From: Pseudomonadota bacterium
Lineage (GTDB): Bacteria; Desulfobacterota; Desulfovibrionia; Desulfovibrionales; Desulfovibrionaceae
Assembly (NCBI GenBank): GCA_023390395.1
Contig: JAEWCY010000149.1
Location: forward strand, 1-19,519
DNA length: 19,519 bases
Direction: 5' to 3'
Positions 14,652 to 19,519 of this stretch are shown here, piece by piece (positions within the stretch are counted from its first letter, which is position 1; each line of letters opens with the position of its first letter). Position numbers and translations under genes: made by a program. The notes below the pieces were generated by a model. It ran no database searches, had not been told where the DNA came from, and saw only the letters and a program-made list of their open reading frames with translations.

Positions 14652-14891
14652 ATGGCCATGAAACTGCGTCTGACCCGCATGGGTTCCAAGAAGCGCCCGT
14701 TTTACCGCATCGTCGCCATGGACTCGGCCACCCGCCGTGACGGCCGGGCCCTGGAATACCTCGGGCATTACAACCCCATGGTTGACCCGGCGGAAATAAA
14801 AGTGGATAGTGAGAAAGTGCGGTTCTGGCTTGAGCGCGGCGCCAAGCCCTCGGATACCGTGCGCGCCCTGCTGCAGAAGGCTGGCGTCTAA
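14652..14891 (+). CDS. rpsP: 30S ribosomal protein S16
   Basis: The product has 79 residues, the usual S16 length. The start MAMKLRLTRMGSKKRPFYRI and the VDSEKVRFWLERGAKPSDTV segment are diagnostic. S16 is an early-binding protein of the 30S subunit. The ATG has GGGAGA upstream. It sits 60 bases after ffh and upstream of khpA and rimM, the classic rpsP neighbourhood; RimM acts in maturing the same subunit. Confidence 0.98.
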   Translation: MAMKLRLTRMGSKKRPFYRIVAMDSATRRDGRALEYLGHYNPMVDPAEIKVDSEKVRFWLERGAKPSDTVRALLQKAGV

Positions 14892-14957
14892 GGCCACGGC
14901 CGACACCGCGTTGGAAGGAGAGGTCCGGGCCGAAAGCCGCGACGTCGCCGCGTTCGT

Positions 14958-14976
14958 CCCCGGGTACGGCCCGGGG
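14958..14976 (+). other. Hairpin in the rpsP-khpA spacer
   Basis: CCCCGGG (14958-14964) and CCCGGGG (14970-14976) flank a 5-base loop within the 147-base spacer. No T-run follows, so full termination is unlikely. It may mark an RNA processing or stability point that adjusts rpsP output relative to khpA and rimM. Confidence 0.4.
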
Positions 14977-15038
14977 GCAATCCGGAAACGGAGGCGGAAG
15001 TCCTTCGCTTGTTCTTACGGTTCCCTCAGGAGGTACGT

Positions 15039-15272
15039 ATGTTGAAGGACTTGATCGAGTACATGGCCAAATCCTTGGTGGACAACCCGGATCAAGTGCA
15101 CGTGTCCGAGATTGAGGGCGAGCAGACCTCGGTCATCGAGCTCAAGGTGGCCAAGGAGGACCTCGGCAAGGTCATCGGCAAACAGGGCCGTACCGCCCGG
15201 GCCATGCGCACCATCCTCGGAGCGGCTTCGACCAAGGCGCGCAAGCGCTCGGTGCTGGAAATCCTCGAATAG
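15039..15272 (+). CDS. khpA: KH-domain RNA-binding protein KhpA
   Basis: The product has 77 residues, one KH domain. MLKDLIEYMAKSLVDNPDQV is the typical KhpA (YlqC) start, and GKVIGKQGR at about 43-51 is the GxxG RNA-binding loop. The ATG at 15039 was chosen over a TTG 10 codons upstream because AGGAGGT lies ideally placed before it. KhpA proteins bind RNA broadly and in Gram-positives pair with KhpB to influence cell division and sRNA function; the role here is unknown. Its position between rpsP and rimM is conserved in many bacteria. Confidence 0.95.
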   Translation: MLKDLIEYMAKSLVDNPDQVHVSEIEGEQTSVIELKVAKEDLGKVIGKQGRTARAMRTILGAASTKARKRSVLEILE

Positions 15273-15279
15273 CCGGGCC

Positions 15280-15303
15280 GGCGCGCCCGACCGGCGCGCC
15301 TTT
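15280..15303 (+). terminator. Attenuator-like hairpin between khpA and rimM
   Basis: Two identical GGCGCGCC octamers (15280-15287 and 15293-15300) are each self-complementary, so they pair with each other into an 8-base-pair stem with loop CGACC. TTT follows. The T-run is too short for efficient termination, which suggests partial read-through. The stem ends only 16 bases before the rimM ATG, where a Shine-Dalgarno sequence would be expected but is absent. Confidence 0.45.
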
Positions 15304-15316
15304 CCGCATCCCAGCC

Positions 15317-15868
15317 ATGGCCGGGGAAAAATACATCATCGTGGGCGGTGTGGTCCGTGCCCACGGCATCCGGGGGGAAGTCTGCATCGACAGCCATGCC
15401 GACTCCCCCTCGTATTTCGAGCGGGGGGCCGTGGTGCGCCTGTCGCCGCCCCAGACCCCGGGGCGCGGCCGCGACTACGCGGTGCGCGCCGTGCGCGTCC
15501 ACAAGGAGCGCCTGCTCGTCAGCTTCGACGGCGTGCCGGACCGCAACGCCGCCGAGGCCCTGCGCGGCCTGGCCGTGTGCCTGCCGTCCTCGCGTCTGGC
15601 TCCGCCCGATCCCGACGAAGTCTTCCTCCACGAACTGCTCGGCCTGCGCGTGCGCCTGGCCGGGGCCGCGCCATCCGATCCGGACCTCGGCGTCCTCGAG
15701 GACGTGCGCGACGCCGGCGGCGCGGAGCTGTGGGTCATCCGCGACGCCGCCGGCAGCGAGATCCTCTTTCCCGCCGCCGAGGAACTCGTGCCCGAGATCG
15801 ACCTCGAGGCGCGCCTCGTGGTCATCGACCCGCCGCCGGGACTGCTCGAGCTCTACCAGGGGAGCTGA
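15317..15868 (+). CDS. rimM: Ribosome maturation factor RimM
   Basis: The product has 183 residues in the normal RimM order. The N-terminal barrel starts YIIVGGVVRAHGIRGEVCI (6-24), which is diagnostic, and is followed by FDGVPDRNAAEALRG at about 70-84. The PRC-barrel half holds DEVFLHELLGLRV at about 99-111 and IDPPPGLLEL near the end. RimM binds S19 and helps mature the 30S head. No clear Shine-Dalgarno sequence precedes the ATG; a hairpin lies there instead. trmD and rplS, the usual next genes, do not follow: a 126-base gap ends in a terminator. The protein looks intact. Confidence 0.96.
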   Translation: MAGEKYIIVGGVVRAHGIRGEVCIDSHADSPSYFERGAVVRLSPPQTPGRGRDYAVRAVRVHKERLLVSFDGVPDRNAAEALRGLAVCLPSSRLAPPDPDEVFLHELLGLRVRLAGAAPSDPDLGVLEDVRDAGGAELWVIRDAAGSEILFPAAEELVPEIDLEARLVVIDPPPGLLELYQGS

Positions 15869-15993
15869 CCCCCGGGCCGGCCTGCCCGACCAGATGCGGC
15901 CTGACAACGGCCGGGTGGTCCCGGCACGAGCGGCCCGATCTGTCCTGAGCGGAAGCGCCCCGGACGACACGCCCGGTTCCCCCGCGCCAATGA

Positions 15994-16019
15994 AAAAGCC
16001 CGGCCGGAGCCGGGCTTTT
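15994..16019. terminator. Bidirectional terminator between rimM and the LysM/TPR gene
   Basis: AAAAGCCCGG (15994-16003) pairs with CCGGGCTTTT (16010-16019) around a 6-base loop. The stem ends in four T on the plus strand and four to five T on the minus strand, so it can stop transcripts from both sides. It lies 22 bases past the LysM/TPR stop codon and 126 bases past rimM. Confidence 0.85.
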
Positions 16020-16041
16020 CGCGTCTCGGGGATCGCTTCGC

Positions 16042-17403
16042 CTACTGGCAGAGCTTTTCCTTCTTGGCGCTGTCGAGGAGTTCGCAGTCGCCCAGCGTGC
16101 AGGCCTTCTGGTAGTCCTGGCACATGGGGCCGTACTGCTTGAGGTGCAGGTAGGTAAATCCGCGCCCCTTGTAGTAGTCGGCCTCGTTGGGGCCGAAGCT
16201 GATGGCCTTGTTGAAGTCCTCGATGGCCTGCTGGTACTTTTCGGTCCGGGTGCGGCTAAGTCCCCGCATGGAGTAGGCCAGGGCGAAGTTGGGGTTTTTC
16301 TCGATGGCCTTGGTGTAGTCGTCGATGGCCTTGGGGTACTGCTTGAGGTAGTAGTTGGCGTGGCCCCGGCTGGCGAAGTAGTCGGCCCGGTTGGGGTTGA
16401 GCTTGATGGCCTTGTCGAAGCTCTCCACGGCCTTCTGGAACTTGTTCTGCTTGCCGAACTCGATGCCCTTCTCGAAGGCGGCCTCGGCGTCGGCGGTGTC
16501 GCGGCTTTCCGGCAGGGAGGGCGTGGCCTCGGGCGTGGCCTTGGCCCGGGAGGGCTTCTCGGGCAGGGCCGCCGGCTCCTCGACCACGGCCGGAGCCTGC
16601 CGGCTCGGGGCCTGGCGCACGGGCGCGGCCTCCTCGGGCTCCTCGGCCGCGGCCTTGCCCTTGCTCAGGGGCACGACCAGCTTCTGGCCGGAGTGCAGCT
16701 TCTTGCCCATGTCGGGATTGAGCCGGGCCAGCTCCTTGGGGCTGACGTGGAACTTGCGGGCCACCGAGTCCACCGTGTCCTTGCGGTGGGCGGTGTAGGT
16801 GGTGGTGGTGTGGGCTTCGGGTTCAGCGGCCTTGTGGGACTTGGTCTGGGCTTTCTCGGCCGGCTCGGCCTTGGCCGCGGGAGCCGGGCCGCCGGGCAGG
16901 GCGATCTCCTGGCCCACGCCCATGCGGCTGGGGTTGAGCCCCTTGTTGGCCTTGAGCAGGTCGTCCACGGACACGCCGTGCTTGCTGGCGATGCCGCCCA
17001 GGGTGTCGCCCTTCTTGACGGTATAGTGGCCGCCGCCCTTGGCCGGCGCGGACTTGGCCTCCTTTTCCTGGCGGCGGTCCCGGTCCTCGGCGGCGCGTTC
17101 CTTGCGGGAGCTCGTGCCGGACTCGGATTTCTTGTCGACCTTGTCCTTTTTCGCGTCCTTGGCCGGTTCGGCCTTGGACGAGGAGCCGCCGGGAATGGTC
17201 AGGGTGTCGCCGACCTTCATCTTGCTGGGCTTGAGGCCCTTGTTGGCCCTAAGCAGGTCGTCGACGGAGATGTTGTGCTTCTTGGCTATGGAGAGCGGCG
17301 TGTCGCCGGCTTGCACGGTGTAGGCCCCGGCGGTTCCGGGGCTGGCGGTGGCGAGGAGGCTCAGGCAGAGCATGGTCAAAAGGAAGCGAGACAATCGAGG
17401 CAT
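16042..17403 (-). CDS. Exported LysM and TPR repeat protein
   Basis: The product has 453 residues. The N-terminus is a signal peptide (about 1-27, hydrophobic FLLTMLCLSLLATA, cleavage likely after AGA). Three LysM domains for peptidoglycan binding lie at about 28-71, 127-169 and 203-246, each with a YTV...DT or similar start and an N-x-G/N-P motif. Lys/Glu/Ala/Pro-rich linkers separate them. The C-terminus has four tetratricopeptide repeats (about 304-439), the last less regular and holding paired cysteines. It should sit in the periplasm bound to cell wall and act as a protein scaffold. No catalytic domain is seen. The ATG at 17403 has AAGGTGG upstream. The gene is alone and convergent with rimM. 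Confidence 0.9.
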   Translation of the reverse strand: MPRLSRFLLTMLCLSLLATASPGTAGAYTVQAGDTPLSIAKKHNISVDDLLRANKGLKPSKMKVGDTLTIPGGSSSKAEPAKDAKKDKVDKKSESGTSSRKERAAEDRDRRQEKEAKSAPAKGGGHYTVKKGDTLGGIASKHGVSVDDLLKANKGLNPSRMGVGQEIALPGGPAPAAKAEPAEKAQTKSHKAAEPEAHTTTTYTAHRKDTVDSVARKFHVSPKELARLNPDMGKKLHSGQKLVVPLSKGKAAAEEPEEAAPVRQAPSRQAPAVVEEPAALPEKPSRAKATPEATPSLPESRDTADAEAAFEKGIEFGKQNKFQKAVESFDKAIKLNPNRADYFASRGHANYYLKQYPKAIDDYTKAIEKNPNFALAYSMRGLSRTRTEKYQQAIEDFNKAISFGPNEADYYKGRGFTYLHLKQYGPMCQDYQKACTLGDCELLDSAKKEKLCQ

Positions 17404-17635
17404 AGCACCACCTTAGCGCTGACAGTTTACGAGCGGAGCCGGATGGCGGATACGAAACCGAAGATTCCTGTGTAGACTACCTCGGTCGATGGGGCAACGT
17501 TTTTCGGAAGTTGAAAAATTACAAGATGATGAAATGTTTGTTCATGTTTGGGCGGCTTTACGGGTTGCGGCCGGGGTGGTACCTGCGGCCGAGGCTGGGC
17601 GAGCCGCCGCAACGACGCTCCTGCCGGGCAACGAC

Positions 17636-18736
17636 ATGAACAAGCAACGGTACGGCCTGTCCGTCGTCACCTACACCTACAACGACCACGACTTGGTGGC
17701 CGGACTGCTGGCGTCCATGGCCGACTGGGATTTCCTCCCCAAGGAGGTGATCGTTGTGGACGACGGCTCGGACGCGCCCTTCGTTTTGCCCGACGGCGCG
17801 CCGTCCGCCCGGGTCCTGCGCCTGGACGCCAACCAGGGGCCGGCCATGGCCAAGATCGCCGGCCTCAAGGCCGGCGGCGGCCGGTTCCTCCTTTCCCTCG
17901 ACGCCGACATCCGCCTGCCCCCGGACTGGGCCACCCGCTGCCTGCCCGTGGCCGCCGCGCCCGAGGTGGGGCTCGTGGCCACGCCCATTCTCGACGACGC
18001 CGGCCTGGGCCTGCTCGCCGACTACCAGTGCCTGCGCTTCAGCCTCCAGCTCGCCGGGCCGGAGAGCCCCAAGGTCCTTCCGGCCGGGCTGTGGCTCATG
18101 CGCCGCGAGGTCTGGCGCAAGTTCGGCTTCGGGGAATACCGGCAGCGCCTGCACGAGGACGTCTATTTCAGCGGCAAGCTGCGCCGGGTCGGGCTGGCCC
18201 TGCGGCTGCTGCCGGAACCGGTGGCCAGGCAGGTCCGCCGGCTGTCCCGGCGCACCATGGTGCGCCGGGGCTGGACCTGGCAGGGCGGGGAATACCTCGA
18301 GGCCGCCGCCCGCGACGAGACCGGCGCGGTCAACGCCTTTCTCGTGGCCATGCGGGTGCGCATCCTGCGCCACCAGGTGGCGGACCGTCGTTTCGCCTAT
18401 TACGACTATTTATATTTGGCCCACGCCCTGGACGGGCTCCTGCGGGCGGCCGGCCGGCCGGAGTCGCAGCGTCGGGGCCTGGCCGCGCTGCTGGCCGAGG
18501 CGTTGCCGGGGCGGGAACTCGGCGCGGTCTTCGGCGCGGACATGGCCGCCCTGGGCTGTCCTCCCCTGGCCGCGCCGTCGGATTCCTTCCTGGAGGCCGT
18601 GGCCGCGGGCGCGCGGTCGGTGCTGCCCGAGGCCTTCGCGGCGGCGGTCACGGACGCCCTGCCGCACCTCCTGGCCGAGGACGACCGGCGGGACTGGCAC
18701 TTCTCCTTCTACGACGCCGCGCCCGAAGCGCGCTAG
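17636..18736 (+). CDS. Family 2 glycosyltransferase
   Basis: The product has 366 residues from the ATG at 17636. The GT-A fold is clear: SVVTYTYNDHD (9-19), VVDDGSD at about 40-46, the metal-binding SLDADI with DAD at 89-91, and LHEDVYF with Glu-Asp at 174-175. The C-terminal 150 residues are helical with no obvious membrane segment. It probably transfers a sugar from a nucleotide donor to an envelope or extracellular glycan; donor and acceptor are unknown. The open frame extends back to 17489, but that part contains AT-rich, non-coding-looking DNA, and the GT-A fold begins right at the chosen ATG. The Shine-Dalgarno sequence is weak. The gene converges with the copper ATPase gene, leaving 14 bases between stop codons. 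Confidence 0.88.
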   Translation: MNKQRYGLSVVTYTYNDHDLVAGLLASMADWDFLPKEVIVVDDGSDAPFVLPDGAPSARVLRLDANQGPAMAKIAGLKAGGGRFLLSLDADIRLPPDWATRCLPVAAAPEVGLVATPILDDAGLGLLADYQCLRFSLQLAGPESPKVLPAGLWLMRREVWRKFGFGEYRQRLHEDVYFSGKLRRVGLALRLLPEPVARQVRRLSRRTMVRRGWTWQGGEYLEAAARDETGAVNAFLVAMRVRILRHQVADRRFAYYDYLYLAHALDGLLRAAGRPESQRRGLAALLAEALPGRELGAVFGADMAALGCPPLAAPSDSFLEAVAAGARSVLPEAFAAAVTDALPHLLAEDDRRDWHFSFYDAAPEAR

Positions 18737-18750
18737 CCCCCGCGCCGTCC

Positions 18751-19519
18751 TCACGCGATGGGGCGCGGCGAAAAGAAGCGCAGGCGCAGGGCGTTGGTGA
18801 CCACGGTGAAGGAGGACAGCGCCATGGCCGCGCCGGCGATCATGGGGTTGAGGGTCGGGCCGCCGAAGATGTGCAGCACGCCGGCGGCCACCGGGATGCC
18901 GATGGTGTTGAAGGCGAAGGCCCAGAAGAGGTTCTGCTTGATGTTGGCGATGACCGCCCGGGACAGGGACAGGGCCGCCGGCACGCCGCGCAGGTCGCTG
19001 CGCATGAGCACCACGTCGCAGGACTCGACCGCCACGTCGATGCCCGAGCCCATGGCCATGCCGAGGTCGGCGGCGGCCAGGGCCGGGGCGTCGTTGATGC
19101 CGTCGCCGACCATGGCCACCTTGCGGCCCGTGCGCATGAACCGGCCGATCTCCTCGGCCTTGCGCTCGGGCAGCACCCGGGCGATCACTTCCTTGACGCC
19201 GAGGCTGCGGGCCACGGCCTTGGCCGTGCGCGCGTCGTCGCCGGTGAGCATGGCCACGGCCACGCCGTCGCGGGCAAGCGCCGCGACCACGGCCGCCGCC
19301 TCGGGCCGGGGCGTGTCGGCCACGGCGAGAAGCCCGGCGAAGGTTCCGTCCACGGCCACGCGCACGGGCGACTTGCCCTCGTCGGCGAGCCGGGCCTCGT
19401 CGGCGTCGGCGGCCGTGCCGGCGAAGACGCCCTGTTCGGCCAAAAGCGCCGCCGTGCCGACCAGCACCTCGCGCCCGGCCACCCGCGCCGCCACGCCCTT
19501 GCCCGGATGGGCCTCGAAG
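18751..19519 (-). CDS. Copper-type P1B ATPase, C-terminal part (cut by window edge)
   Basis: The 5' end lies beyond the right edge; about 255 C-terminal residues are visible, starting FEAHPGKGVAARV. Seen in order are the end of the nucleotide-binding domain, MLTGDDARTAKAVA, the hinge motif MVGDGINDAPALA, and the last two membrane segments, NIKQNLFWAFAFNTIGIPVA and MIAGAAMALSSFTVVTNALRL. These match CopA-type Cu(I) exporters, with FN in place of the usual YN in the first segment and MxxSS kept in the second. The N-terminal metal-binding domains and the CPC motif are off-window, so metal specificity is inferred. The GTG near 19494 is internal and is not the true start. Confidence 0.92.
   Translation of the reverse strand, partial: FEAHPGKGVAARVAGREVLVGTAALLAEQGVFAGTAADADEARLADEGKSPVRVAVDGTFAGLLAVADTPRPEAAAVVAALARDGVAVAMLTGDDARTAKAVARSLGVKEVIARVLPERKAEEIGRFMRTGRKVAMVGDGINDAPALAAADLGMAMGSGIDVAVESCDVVLMRSDLRGVPAALSLSRAVIANIKQNLFWAFAFNTIGIPVAAGVLHIFGGPTLNPMIAGAAMALSSFTVVTNALRLRFFSPRPIA

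Noticed and set aside
13056..14906. A 616-residue minus-strand frame covering ffh and rpsP
   Set aside because: It spans two certain housekeeping genes on the other strand and has no recognisable protein content.
15280..15300. Two GGCGCGCC (AscI-type) sites 13 bases apart as a cloning or vector scar
   Set aside because: The sites sit in a natural spacer of a conserved cluster with no vector sequence around them, and the octamer is plausible by chance in such GC-rich DNA.
17489..17635. N-terminal extension of the glycosyltransferase
   Set aside because: The stretch contains an AT-rich promoter-like segment, no ribosome-binding site, and no conserved content. The GT-A fold begins right after the ATG at 17636.

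Overview
The window is very G+C-rich, densely coded DNA that looks like the chromosome of a sulfate-reducing member of the Desulfovibrionaceae (Desulfovibrio/Solidesulfovibrio type). This is inferred from the mix of an iron-type alcohol dehydrogenase, a bacterial 6-phosphofructo-2-kinase/fructose-2,6-bisphosphatase-like protein, an iron-sulfur flavoprotein, a hemerythrin-tipped diguanylate cyclase and an intergenic palindrome of a style I associate with that family. No species can be named from sequence reading alone. I see no phage, transposase, integrase, CRISPR array, tRNA or rRNA.

Layout. 1-223: the likely 3' end of a rightward gene, a palindromic REP-like element and a rightward terminator. 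224-1170 (-): two unrecognised small coiled-coil proteins in tight tandem, one membrane-anchored. 1392-2591 (-): iron-containing alcohol dehydrogenase with a 355-base upstream region holding two clean inverted repeats. 2947-4164 (-): PFKFB-like bifunctional protein. 4268-6247 (-): U32-family protein (RNA hydroxylase type). 6248-6394: three adjacent inverted repeats. 6395-7644 (-): TetR regulator followed by an iron-sulfur flavoprotein, probably one operon with an operator inside the promoter. 7878-11183 (+): seven-segment membrane domain, PAS, GAF, PAS, PAS, GGDEF and hemerythrin in one protein. 11270-12454 (+): class I/II aminotransferase. 12615-12917 (+): RRM protein with its own promoter and terminator. 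13077-15868 (+): ffh, rpsP, khpA and rimM, a translation/secretion cluster that stops before the usual trmD-rplS. 16042-17403 (-): exported LysM/TPR protein, convergent with rimM across a bidirectional terminator. 17636-18736 (+): family 2 glycosyltransferase. 18751-19519 (-): C-terminal part of a copper-type P1B ATPase cut by the window edge.

How the genes fit together. The core is housekeeping: SRP protein, ribosomal protein S16, its assembly factor RimM and the RNA chaperone KhpA. Around it are single genes for redox and carbon metabolism (alcohol dehydrogenase, PFKFB-like, flavoprotein), signalling (diguanylate cyclase with a predicted O2/redox-sensing di-iron domain), envelope (LysM/TPR, glycosyltransferase) and metal efflux. 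I found no strong case for a wholly new multi-gene system. The observations most worth following are the hemerythrin-GGDEF architecture, the bacterial PFKFB homologue, the TetR operator embedded in a near-leaderless promoter, the paired palindromes upstream of the alcohol dehydrogenase, and the unrecognised two-gene coiled-coil cassette.
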